Assembly (NCBI GenBank): GCA_964459805.1
Contig: CAYWOD010000078.1
Location: 1-14,983 of the forward strand
Direction of reading: 5' to 3'
DNA from: DAOVRL01 sp964459805
Lineage (GTDB): Bacteria; Planctomycetota; Phycisphaerae; Sedimentisphaerales; Anaerobacaceae
Length of the DNA: 14,983 nt
Part shown: positions 7,944 through 14,915 of the stretch, piece after piece
How positions within the stretch are numbered: position 1 is the stretch's first letter
Layout: every line of letters begins with the position of its first letter
Program-made: the position numbers and the translations under genes
The notes under the pieces: generated by a model
Database searches by the model: none
What the model saw: only the letters and a program-made list of their open reading frames with translations
What the model was told of the DNA's origin: nothing

Positions 7944-7957
7944 CCGGCATGCCGGTC
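7942..7957. repeat. 16-bp perfect palindrome overlapping the FHA-GAF stop
   Basis: GACCGGCATGCCGGTC reads the same on both strands and overlaps the TGA at 7941-7943. As RNA it can form a 6-bp GC-rich stem with a CATG loop on either strand, at the meeting point of two convergent units. There is no U-tract. It may be a bidirectional hairpin or a protein-binding site. Confidence 0.6.
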
Positions 7958-7959
7958 GA

Positions 7960-8172
7960 TCAGCGGAATCGCAGGTTTCGTGAGTATCTCAAGGGGATGC
8001 CTCCTCGGTACGTGCCCGGCGCCAAGGGAAAAGTTGCACCAGGTACGAGGTTGCGAATTGCATCTCGGAGCTGCGCAGAGTTCTCTACGAGGGTTTGCTT
8101 TGCATCAATCGGGACCGAGGAGGCCAGAATCGAGACCAATGCAAGCCACAGCGCTCTGTTGAGTCGTCTGAT
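7960..8172 (-). pseudogene. Truncated start of a secreted parallel beta-helix (pectate-lyase-fold-like) protein
   Basis: The minus frame here encodes a signal-peptide-like stretch (RRLNRALWLALVSILASS, then VPIDA) followed by a phrase typical of the first strand of right-handed parallel beta-helix proteins: NSAQLRDAIRNLVPGATF, then LAPGTYRGGI. It then decays (LRYSRNLRFR) and stops at 7960, where a full protein would run for several hundred residues. There is no ATG, GTG or TTG at the expected start; the position before the two arginines is ATC. No Shine-Dalgarno site is visible. It begins 31 bp after the cytochrome stop in the same direction. I read it as the remnant of a gene that once followed the cytochrome, cut at its 3' side by rearrangement next to the FHA-GAF gene. 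The family is inferred by eye, without a search. Confidence 0.45.
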
Positions 8173-8203
8173 AAGTGTGCGACCGCGCGTTCGGCGAAGC
8201 GGT

Positions 8204-8719
8204 CTATTTCCATTTGCACTTTCGTTCTTCGAGGCGGTGGTCGCCGTGGCAATCGGTGCAGGTTTTTTTCGATGAGGCGTCGGCAAGAAAGTTGTGGAGC
8301 TCGGCAGGGAGCTTGTCTTTGGGGTGGCAGCCCAGGCAGAAGGGATTGATCTTGTCCTTGGGATACATTATCTCCGGTGGTGTGCCGTTTTCGCCCCATG
8401 CCCAGGATTCGTCTGCCATGTGCTCGTCGCATTCGCCGTGGCAGTGTGCGCAGCCCATACCCTGGCGTGCGTGGGTGACGGCGATATCCTCCTGCATGTA
8501 GTTAATGTGGCAGACGAAGCAGCGGGAGTTGTCGGCCATAGGGCCTTCAGGCTCATCGGCGTCGGCGGCATCATCGAGCAGCAGCAAAGGCTCGTCGTCA
8601 AGCAGCAGCGGCTTATCATCGATTGCAGGTTTCTCGGCGGTTTTGGAATCCGGTCGCTCACAGCCGGTCCGCAGCACAAGGGCTGCTGTTAGAATCAGCA
8701 TCAACAAACAATATCTCAT
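8204..8719 (-). CDS. Tetrahaem cytochrome c lipoprotein
   Basis: A 171-residue lipoprotein with four CxxCH covalent haem c sites: CFVCH (67-71), CAHCH (90-94), CLGCH (128-132) and CTDCH (154-158). The first 20 residues are a lipoprotein signal ending LRTGC (Cys20), so it should be anchored on the outer face of a membrane. Residues 33-57 form an acidic linker with an internal repeat (DDKPLLL, DDEPLLLL, DD). Extra histidines (for example His83 and His161) may be distal haem ligands. Its likely role is electron transfer outside the cytoplasm; the partner is not shown. Start: GGGTAGAGAGT directly before ATG 8719. The gene lies 90 bp downstream of the TAT-exported aldo/keto-reductase-fold gene with no promoter of its own that I can see, so the two probably share a transcript. 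Confidence 0.88.
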   Translation of the reverse strand: MRYCLLMLILTAALVLRTGCERPDSKTAEKPAIDDKPLLLDDEPLLLLDDAADADEPEGPMADNSRCFVCHINYMQEDIAVTHARQGMGCAHCHGECDEHMADESWAWGENGTPPEIMYPKDKINPFCLGCHPKDKLPAELHNFLADASSKKTCTDCHGDHRLEERKCKWK

Positions 8720-8809
8720 ACTCTCTACCCTGGTGTTAAATGCAGCGACACAAGGGGCGCTGCTGTTGTCATTTTCTATCGCGAACAGTCACAGAGCGGG
8801 AACAGCGGA

Positions 8810-9826
8810 TTAGACGTATTCCCAGTTTTTGAGCCACTGGTAGTTGCGCGGCAAGTGGGCCCAGGCCTGTTTGTTGGCGTTTTGCAATTCAGCGGTTTCC
8901 CGCAGGTCGAGCTGGCGGCGCTCCTTGACGGCTCTTACTGCGTTATCGACGTGATGGATGCTGTTCATTCCAGGGATCGGAATCACCGTGTTGCTGTTCA
9001 AAATGTACCGGATGGCCAGACGCGCTCGTTTGTCGCTTTCTTCCTGGTCTCCCCTGAAGAGCGAGCCGGCGGCAAAAGGCTTAATGCCGAAAGAGCCCAC
9101 GTCGCACTTCTTGAGAGCCTCGAATACGCTATCTTTCTGGGCGACCTTGCTCATCGTGGTGAAGGGGAAGCAGACGCAATCAATCTGGGGGAAGTATTCG
9201 ATCATAAACTGTATCCAACGGCGGTCGTGCGTGGAGAAGCCGATGAAACGGGCCTTGCCCTGCTTCTTGGCTTTTTCGAGTGCATCGACAAGCTCGCAGG
9301 CGGTGTTGAACGAGTGTCTGCCGCCCGGCTCGTAGCAGGTTACGCGCCAGAGGTCGGTGAATTCCTGATTCGAGTCCTTGAGGAGTCCATCGAGCACTTC
9401 GAGCAGCTTCTTGGAGGTCCGGAAATTGGAGCTTCGAATCTCGTTGCCGCAGTGTGACAGCGAGAGGTACATTTTATCGCGGCGTCCCTTTAGCGCCTTT
9501 GCGTCTCTAATGACCTCGCCCTTCGTGCAGGCGTCGATGTAGTTGATACCGGCGTCGATGCAGCGGCTGACGATTTCCGTGCGGTCTTCCAGGTTGCTCC
9601 TGGAGTGGCCGCCCAGGCATAGGGCTGAGACCATGAGGTTTGTCTTTCCCTGCCTTCGATACTCCATATTCTCGTTGTAGTTTAGGATTTTGGATGTGTT
9701 GACCGGTCTGGAACGTGCGGCTTTTACACGCGGCACCGCAGCGGCGCCGAGGCCAACGGCGACGCCCGCGGCGGCCATTGCAGTATCTCGCATAAAACGG
9801 CGTCGTGTTACACTTGTCTCTTGCAT
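8810..9826 (-). CDS. TAT-exported aldo/keto-reductase-fold protein with degenerate catalytic tetrad
   Basis: A 338-residue protein. The N-terminus has a twin-arginine signal (TRRRFMRD, then a small-residue hydrophobic core up to about residue 32), so it is exported folded. The rest follows the aldo/keto reductase barrel: MEYRRQGKTNLMVSALCLGG, GINYIDA, GKARFIGFSTHDRR and VIPIPGMNSIHHVDNAV (cofactor-pocket end) all align with the family. Of the usual tetrad Asp-Tyr-Lys-His only the Asp (about 98) is in place; by eye the Tyr position is Gly, the Lys is His (SLSHCG) and the His is Thr (LWRVTCYEP). The activity is therefore doubtful or altered. AAAGGAG lies 7 bp from ATG 9826 and 4 bp from ATG 9829; either could start the protein. 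The tetrahaem lipoprotein follows, suggesting a common redox role outside the cytoplasm. Confidence 0.85.
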   Translation of the reverse strand: MQETSVTRRRFMRDTAMAAAGVAVGLGAAAVPRVKAARSRPVNTSKILNYNENMEYRRQGKTNLMVSALCLGGHSRSNLEDRTEIVSRCIDAGINYIDACTKGEVIRDAKALKGRRDKMYLSLSHCGNEIRSSNFRTSKKLLEVLDGLLKDSNQEFTDLWRVTCYEPGGRHSFNTACELVDALEKAKKQGKARFIGFSTHDRRWIQFMIEYFPQIDCVCFPFTTMSKVAQKDSVFEALKKCDVGSFGIKPFAAGSLFRGDQEESDKRARLAIRYILNSNTVIPIPGMNSIHHVDNAVRAVKERRQLDLRETAELQNANKQAWAHLPRNYQWLKNWEYV

Positions 9827-9925
9827 CATCTGTCTCCTTTCAGGACTGTTCAGGCCGTCTCGACCTGGCTATTTTCTTAAATCTGGTTTAGGGCAACGCC
9901 CAAACAAATGTTGATACGTTTGCGG

Positions 9926-9955
9926 ATTATAACAAGTTCAGTTAGAAATTGTCAA
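9926..9955 (-). promoter_or_regulatory. Near-perfect extended -10 sigma70 promoter of the redox unit
   Basis: Minus strand: consensus -35 TTGACA (9950-9955), 18-bp spacer ending in TGT, consensus -10 TATAAT (9926-9931). The TG one base before the -10 makes it an extended -10 element. Predicted start near 9918, leader about 90 nt. It is the best promoter match in the window. Confidence 0.75.
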
Positions 9956-9974
9956 GTTATGTTTATTTACGGCT

Positions 9975-9999
9975 GCTGCGGCCAACGTTTTGGCGCTGC
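9975..9999 (-). terminator. Candidate hairpin at the end of the LamG gene
   Basis: The bases just after the LamG stop can fold into an imperfect GC-rich stem: TTGGCGC (9990-9996) pairs with GCGGCCAA (9978-9985) with one bulged G, around a 4-nt loop, and two further outer pairs are possible. No clear U-tract follows, so this is only a possible terminator between the LamG gene and the downstream promoter. Confidence 0.3.
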
Positions 10000-10760
10000 T
10001 ATTTGGGTTTTGGCAGCGGCTGATTAGTCTTTAGCTGGAAGATGGCCTTTACTTCGTCATCGGAGAGGGGGCGGTCATAAAGCCGAAGATCATCGAGCAG
10101 CCCGACATAGCGTCTGCCTATTCGCACGTCGATATTCTTGCCGGTCGTCAGGGGCCAAAGGTCCAGCAGGCCGATGTCGTCGATGATGGCGACTTCACCG
10201 TCCAAGTACAGCTTGACGTCATCGTGGAGGTTGGGCAGCTCGGCCTGGCGCACGACGACTGCGACATGACGCCACTTGTCGTCGTTGACGTATTCCTTCA
10301 TGTAGAGATAACCGCCGTCGGGCGTCACTCCGATCCGTCTCCTGATGAATCGGCAGTAGAACATCTTACCGAAATCATCTTCGCCCCAGGAGACAATTTC
10401 GCCATCGGTCTTGTTTGTTCGAATCCAGGCAGCGACTGTTCGCGGTTTTGTGCCGGTGATGCCTTTGTATTTTGTTATTTCCACGTAATCCCGGCCGTCG
10501 AGCTTTAGTGCCTTGCCGATGCGGCCCTCGGCGGAGCTCTTGTCAAATGACAGATCTCCGGTGAGGGTGCCCTTGCGCTTATGCATAGAGGAATCGGCGG
10601 CGGTTTTGCCGGCGGTCTCGTCGAATTTCCACCAGCCGACGAGATGCGGGTCGGTGTCAAGGGTAGTGGTTTTGTCTTTGCCTGTGACGGCGGCGCTGAA
10701 GGCCAGAAGCGATACTACCGTTAGAACAAAAAGAATTGCTGGGTTCGGTCCTCTAAACAT
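9999..10760 (-). CDS. Secreted LamG (concanavalin A-like) domain protein
   Basis: A 253-residue exported protein: signal peptide about 1-26 (hydrophobic ILFVLTVVSLLAFSAAV), then one LamG/Laminin_G_3-type beta-sandwich at about 38-240. Characteristic phrases are LVGWWKFDE near 40-48, ALKLDGRDYVEI, RTVAAWIRT, WRHVAVVV, VKLYLDGE and the closing YVGLLDDLRLYDRPLSDDEV. Such domains bind or cap carbohydrate or protein ligands in planctomycete exoproteins; here no catalytic or anchoring domain accompanies it, so it may be a free binding protein. AGGAG lies 7 bp before the ATG. It has its own promoter upstream and is preceded by the 3' region of the sulfatase gene. Ligand unknown. Confidence 0.85.
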   Translation of the reverse strand: MFRGPNPAILFVLTVVSLLAFSAAVTGKDKTTTLDTDPHLVGWWKFDETAGKTAADSSMHKRKGTLTGDLSFDKSSAEGRIGKALKLDGRDYVEITKYKGITGTKPRTVAAWIRTNKTDGEIVSWGEDDFGKMFYCRFIRRRIGVTPDGGYLYMKEYVNDDKWRHVAVVVRQAELPNLHDDVKLYLDGEVAIIDDIGLLDLWPLTTGKNIDVRIGRRYVGLLDDLRLYDRPLSDDEVKAIFQLKTNQPLPKPK

Positions 10761-10829
10761 GATACTTCTCCTAATCTAATGTTTTGTTTTCCGACCTGTT
10801 CGGCTACATCATTGAAATCAGATGCTGCC

Positions 10830-10858
10830 AATATACCAAATCCGTCGTGAGAATCCAA
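10830..10858 (-). promoter_or_regulatory. Candidate promoter of the LamG gene
   Basis: Minus strand: -35 TTGGAT (10853-10858, 3/6), 17-bp spacer, -10 TATATT (10830-10835, 5/6). Predicted start near 10823, leader about 60 nt. The weak -35 makes this moderate. Confidence 0.45.
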
Positions 10859-10944
10859 CCATGAAAACTCACTTTTCGCAGGTTTTTTTTGGGGTTGGGA
10901 TGAGACGTTTGGGGCGGGGCCGGAAGGGGGAAGCTTCGAGGGTC

Positions 10945-11187
10945 TTATCTGTACCAATCGATCCAGGAGACTTTGCATTCGTTAGTGAGCAATTTCACGG
11001 GCTTTGGCAGCAGTGTAACGTCGCTTTGGCTGCCGATGGCTTCGAGCTTGAAAAAGGTGTCTTTTTCGACCTTTGCGACGGTTTCCCAAGGCTTGCTGGT
11101 CTTGGGTTTTTGTGCCGGAGTCACGGTGTTAGTTTTTTGTTTTGCGTTTGCGGGTTTGGGTGGTGGTCCTTGATTTTGGTTTGGCAC
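10945..11187 (-). pseudogene. Coding-looking 80-codon frame overlapping the sulfatase 3' end
   Basis: From a GTG at 11187 an 80-residue frame, one base shifted from the sulfatase frame, runs past the sulfatase stop to TAA at 10945. Its first ~30 residues are a Pro/Lys/Gln-rich linker; residues ~33-80 read like a folded domain end (PWETVAKVEKDTFFKLEAIG, then VTLLPKPVKL and KVSWIDWYR). Codon choice in that part favours C or G at third positions and looks protein-coding. There is no Shine-Dalgarno site before the GTG. It could be a frameshifted C-terminal extension of the sulfatase, the remnant of a lost downstream gene, or chance. I do not recognise the domain with confidence. Confidence 0.35.
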
Positions 11188-12607
11188 GCGTGAATTCGGG
11201 GACGTTTGTTCCGGGGAGGGATTTTGCGAGTTGTTTTTTTATGGCGGCGTGCTTAGGGTCGGCGGCGAGATTTTTCCATTCGAGCTCATCGACATCGCGG
11301 TCGTAAAGCTCTTCGGTTCCGTCGCTGTAGCGGATGTATCGGTAGCGTTCGGTGCGGAGGGAGTGATTGTTGCGGCCGTGGGTTGTCAGGGCGGGGCGGT
11401 CCCATTTTGCCTTGGGATTCTTCAATAGCGGCAGGAGGCTCTTGCCTTCAAGCTCTTTCTTCGGGGTCAGGCTGCAGAGGTCTATCAGCGTCGGGTAGAT
11501 GTCGAGCATAGTGACGGGTCGCGGGCAGCGGCCGCCGGGGCGGGTGAGGCCGGGTGCGACCATCATCAGGACGTTGTGGGTGGCCTCTTCCCAGAGTGAG
11601 AATTTGCGCCAATGGAGCTTTTCGCCGAGGTGCCAGCCGTGGTCGCTCCAGAGTATGATTACGGTATTGTCGGCATAGGCACTTTTGTCGAGGGCATCGA
11701 TAACTCGGCCGACACAGGTATCGACGAAGGTTATGGAGGCCAGATACCCCTGCACGGCCTTTCGCCACTGCTTGTGCTCGATGACCTTTTTGTGGTCGCC
11801 CTGGGGCTTGGCCATTTTTTGGCCTATCGGCGGGACATCGTCAAGGTCGTTTTCATTTACGTTGGGCAGAGTCACCTTGTCGGCCGGGTACATGTCGAAG
11901 TATCTCTTCGGGACATACCAGGGCAAGTGAGGTCGGAAGAAGCCGCACGCGATAAAGAATGGCTTGCGGTGCTTTTTGCGGAGCTGCGAGATAGCCCAGG
12001 ATGCGACTTTGGAATCGCCCATCTGCTCGTCGGGGACATCGACCGGGCCCCAGTCGAAATGAGCGGTGCCGGGGATGCCGTTCACCGGTCGATTCGGGGG
12101 CGTCGGGTCATCCGGCTTGTTCTTCTGCTGGGAGGGGAAATAGTCCTGCCAGGAGGCCGGGTCGGGGAATCCGCCGTGGTAGATTTTTCCGCCACCGACT
12201 GGGGAGTAGCCGTGCGCCATAAAGTGCTGAGGTATGGTGACGGCGTCGGCGAGGACAGGCGACTTTCGCCAGGGGTTTGGATTGTGATAGACGCCGGAGG
12301 TCGAGGGCAGGATTCCGGTCATAAGGCTGGCACGCGAGGGATTGCAGGCCGGGGCCGAGCAATGGGCGTTTGTGAAGAGTACGCCTCTTTCGGCCAGGCG
12401 GTCGAGGTTCGGAGTCTTCACATCCGGATGGCCGCCCAGGCAGCCGATCCAATCGTTCAAATCATCGATGGCCATAAAGAGCACATTGGGCCTGTCCTTT
12501 GAAGGCCTCGCTGAGAAGGCGAGATTCGGCAAGGCAAGGGCGGCTGCACCTGCTGCGGTAAGTTTCAGGAAATGACGGCGATTGATGGAATGCGATTTCT
12601 GATTCAT
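11129..12607 (-). CDS. TAT-exported Cys-type sulfatase (family S1, iduronate-2-sulfatase-like)
   Basis: A 492-residue type I sulfatase that would hydrolyse sulfate esters, probably on sulfated polysaccharides, outside the cytoplasm. N-terminus: twin-arginine signal NRRHFLK at 9-15 followed by a small-residue core. Active-site features: Asp48-Asp49 (metal), the formylglycine motif CNPSRASLMTG starting at Cys88, Lys141 and His144 in GGGKIYH, His227 in RPHLPW, Asp322-His323 in WSDHGWHLGEK, and Lys330. Cys88 must be converted to formylglycine, so a maturation enzyme is needed; none is in the window. I chose ATG 12607 because GAGG lies 8 bp upstream and it starts the TAT signal; an in-frame TTG at 12757 overlaps the promoter -35. 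The C-terminal ~20 residues are a basic Lys/Arg/Thr tail that is atypical and overlaps another coding-looking frame. Confidence 0.93.
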   Translation of the reverse strand: MNQKSHSINRRHFLKLTAAGAAALALPNLAFSARPSKDRPNVLFMAIDDLNDWIGCLGGHPDVKTPNLDRLAERGVLFTNAHCSAPACNPSRASLMTGILPSTSGVYHNPNPWRKSPVLADAVTIPQHFMAHGYSPVGGGKIYHGGFPDPASWQDYFPSQQKNKPDDPTPPNRPVNGIPGTAHFDWGPVDVPDEQMGDSKVASWAISQLRKKHRKPFFIACGFFRPHLPWYVPKRYFDMYPADKVTLPNVNENDLDDVPPIGQKMAKPQGDHKKVIEHKQWRKAVQGYLASITFVDTCVGRVIDALDKSAYADNTVIILWSDHGWHLGEKLHWRKFSLWEEATHNVLMMVAPGLTRPGGRCPRPVTMLDIYPTLIDLCSLTPKKELEGKSLLPLLKNPKAKWDRPALTTHGRNNHSLRTERYRYIRYSDGTEELYDRDVDELEWKNLAADPKHAAIKKQLAKSLPGTNVPEFTRAKPKSRTTTQTRKRKTKN

Positions 12608-12728
12608 TTGCTTTACCTCAATTGACTGGCGATCGCTTTTGCGGAGGCTACGATCCTGAAGTAATCCGTTCATACCGGACACAATTGTGCACAAAGCCGT
12701 GCGAGCCCTGATGCGAAAGACATTTGAC

Positions 12729-12757
12729 AGTTTAACAAGCGGTGTGGGATTTGTCAA
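12729..12757 (-). promoter_or_regulatory. Sigma70-like promoter of the sulfatase gene
   Basis: Minus strand: perfect -35 TTGACA (12752-12757), 17-bp spacer ending TGT, -10 TAAACT (12729-12734, 4/6), also an extended -10. Predicted start near 12722, leader about 115 nt. Confidence 0.65.
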
Positions 12758-12781
12758 GTTTCGGGGGAGCGATAAAAATGC

Positions 12782-12810
12782 TTGCGGAAATGAGGGGCCG
12801 GTGGTATGTT
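12782..12810 (+). promoter_or_regulatory. Candidate promoter of the transketolase gene
   Basis: TTGCGG (12782-12787, 3/6), 17-bp spacer, TATGTT (12805-12810, 4/6), about 56 bp before a transcript leader ending at ATG 12873. It lies back to back with the sulfatase promoter. A plus-strand TTGACA at 12724-12729 has no acceptable -10 at 17 bp. Confidence 0.35.
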
Positions 12811-12872
12811 AACGGACTTGTTTTGTGAGCCAGAATTGAAATGGGAACCCTTTTGATTACAGGAAGGTGGTA

Positions 12873-14915
12873 ATGACTGCATCTGCGAAGAATCCGGGTA
12901 TGTCGGCGCCAGCGACGTGGGGGGAAGTTGACGAGCTTTGCGTTCAAACGATTCGGTTTTTGTCGATGGAGGCGGTTGAGAAGGCCAATTCCGGGCATCC
13001 TGGTATGCCGATGGGGATGGCGCCGGCGGCGTACGTGCTGTGGGCCAGACATATAAAGCACAATCCGGGCAATCCGAGGTGGCATAATCGGGACCGGTTT
13101 GTGCTCTCGGCGGGCCACGGCAGCGCGCTGCTTTATTCGATGCTGCATCTGACGGGGTACGATATTAGTCTGGATGACTTGAAGAGCTTTCGGCAATGGG
13201 GGAGCAAGACGCCGGGGCATCCGGAATACGATCCTCAGTGCGGGGTTGAAGTTACGACCGGGCCGTTGGGTCAGGGGATTTCCAATGCGGTTGGGATGGC
13301 GATAGCGCAGAAGTATTTAGCCGGCTATTTCAATCGGGATGGATTCCCGATTATCAATTATAAGATTTACGTTATCGCCAGCGACGGCGATTTGCAGGAG
13401 GGGGTAGCGTCGGAGGCGTGTTCTTTGGCGGGGCATTTGGGGCTGGATAATCTGATTGTTGTCTATGACGATAATCATATAAGTATCGACGGCGAGACGG
13501 AGCTTTCGTTTACCGAAGACAGGGCCAAGCGATTCGAGGCTTATGGATGGAACGTGCAGGAGGTTCCCGGCGACGGCAACGATATGGCGGCTTTCGAGGA
13601 GGCGCTTGAGAATGCCAAGGCGGAGAAGGAGCGGCCGACGCTGATAAAGCTTCGCACGCATATCGCTTACGGCAGCCCGAACATGCAGGATACGGCCAAG
13701 GCGCACGGGTCTCCTTTGGGCGATGATGAAATCAGGCTGATTAAGGAAAAGTTCGGGTGGGACCCGGCCAAGAGCTTCTACGTCCCGGATGAAGTCTCGA
13801 AATGTATGGCGGAGGTTGCGGCGAAGGGCAAAGAGGCGGAGGGGGCCTGGAAGAAGCTGTTTGCGGATTATGCCAATGCGCACCCGGAGCTTGCGCGTGA
13901 GTTCGAGGATGCGGGGGCGGGCAAGCTGCCTGTGGAACTTGATGAGATTCTGCCGGAGTTCGAGGCGGGCAGCTCCGTTGCGACGCGCAAGGCATCGGGC
14001 AAGGTATTGGATGCGGTGATGCCGAAGCTGCCTTTGGTTATGGGCGGCTCGGCGGATTTGACGCCGTCGAATAATACGCGGTGGGGCGAAGCGAAGGATT
14101 TCCAAAAGGATTCTCGCGACGGCAGGTATATCCGCTACGGGATTAGAGAGCACGCGATGGGCTCGATAATCAACGGGATTTCGGTCAGCGGATTGGCGCG
14201 GGCTTACGGAGGGACGTTTCTGGTCTTCTCGGATTATATGCGGGGTGCGATTCGTGTTGCGGCGCTCTCGAGGTATCCGACGATATTCGTTTTTACGCAC
14301 GACAGCATCGGGGTTGGTGAGGACGGTCCGACACATCAGCCGGTCGAACATATTGCAGCGCTTCGTACGATACCGAATTTGCTTGTGTTCCGCCCTGCCG
14401 AGGCCAATGAGACGGGGCAGGCCTGGAAGTATGCGCTGGAGCATCGGGATGGGCCGGTAGCGCTGCTCTTTACGCGGCAGGGCTTGGAGGTGCTGGACCA
14501 GGAGAAGTATGGCTCGGCGGAGAATCTGAGCAAGGGGGCTTACGTTTTATTGGGGGCGGATAAGCCGGACGTGCTGCTTTTGGCGAGCGGTTCGGAGGTC
14601 TCGGTGGCACTTGGTGCGGCTGAGGGATTGGCGAAGGACCGGATAAAGGCACAGGTGGTCAGTATGCCCTGCTGGGAGCTGTTCGAGCAGCAGGATCAGG
14701 AGTACAAAGACTCGGTTATCCCGCCGAGTGTCAAGGCCAGGGTCGGGATCGAAGCAGGCGTCGAGCAGGGCTGGAACAAGTATCTGGGCGATAACGGCAT
14801 CTTCATCGGGATGTCGTCGTTCGGCGCCTCGGCGCCCGGCAGACTCTGCTTCGAGAAGTTCGGGATTACGGTCGAGAACGCGATGCAGGCGGCGAAGGAG
14901 TCTATGGGAAGGTAG
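12873..14915 (+). CDS. tkt: Transketolase
   Basis: A complete 680-residue thiamine-diphosphate enzyme that moves two-carbon ketol units between sugar phosphates in the non-oxidative pentose phosphate pathway. Domain order is PP-binding, pyrimidine-binding, C-terminal, as in bacterial full-length transketolases (about 660-680 aa). Visible residues: His42 in SGHPGMPMG; GHGSALLY at 81-88; GPLGQGISNAVG at 130-141; the TPP/Mg motif SDGDLQEG (170-177) closing with Asn201 in YDDNHISIDG; catalytic Glu426 in GIREHAMG; His476 and His488 in THDSIGVGEDGPTHQP. AGGAAGG lies just upstream of ATG 12873; an in-frame GTG at 12867 is inside that site, so the ATG is preferred. The gene is monocistronic as far as the window shows. 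It would process pentoses, including any arabinose released by the GH127 enzyme. Confidence 0.97.
   Translation: MTASAKNPGMSAPATWGEVDELCVQTIRFLSMEAVEKANSGHPGMPMGMAPAAYVLWARHIKHNPGNPRWHNRDRFVLSAGHGSALLYSMLHLTGYDISLDDLKSFRQWGSKTPGHPEYDPQCGVEVTTGPLGQGISNAVGMAIAQKYLAGYFNRDGFPIINYKIYVIASDGDLQEGVASEACSLAGHLGLDNLIVVYDDNHISIDGETELSFTEDRAKRFEAYGWNVQEVPGDGNDMAAFEEALENAKAEKERPTLIKLRTHIAYGSPNMQDTAKAHGSPLGDDEIRLIKEKFGWDPAKSFYVPDEVSKCMAEVAAKGKEAEGAWKKLFADYANAHPELAREFEDAGAGKLPVELDEILPEFEAGSSVATRKASGKVLDAVMPKLPLVMGGSADLTPSNNTRWGEAKDFQKDSRDGRYIRYGIREHAMGSIINGISVSGLARAYGGTFLVFSDYMRGAIRVAALSRYPTIFVFTHDSIGVGEDGPTHQPVEHIAALRTIPNLLVFRPAEANETGQAWKYALEHRDGPVALLFTRQGLEVLDQEKYGSAENLSKGAYVLLGADKPDVLLLASGSEVSVALGAAEGLAKDRIKAQVVSMPCWELFEQQDQEYKDSVIPPSVKARVGIEAGVEQGWNKYLGDNGIFIGMSSFGASAPGRLCFEKFGITVENAMQAAKESMGR

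Noticed and set aside
10880..10892. T-rich run considered as an intrinsic terminator
   Set aside because: No stable GC hairpin precedes it on the forward strand, and on the minus strand it reads as A-run rather than U-run.
11612..12502. Long forward open frame opposite the sulfatase
   Set aside because: Composition is that of a complementary-strand shadow; the sulfatase motifs occupy the other strand.
13317..14444. Long open frame (375 codons) antisense to transketolase
   Set aside because: Arg/Pro-rich shadow of a GC-biased gene; no ribosome site, and the forward strand encodes an unmistakable transketolase.
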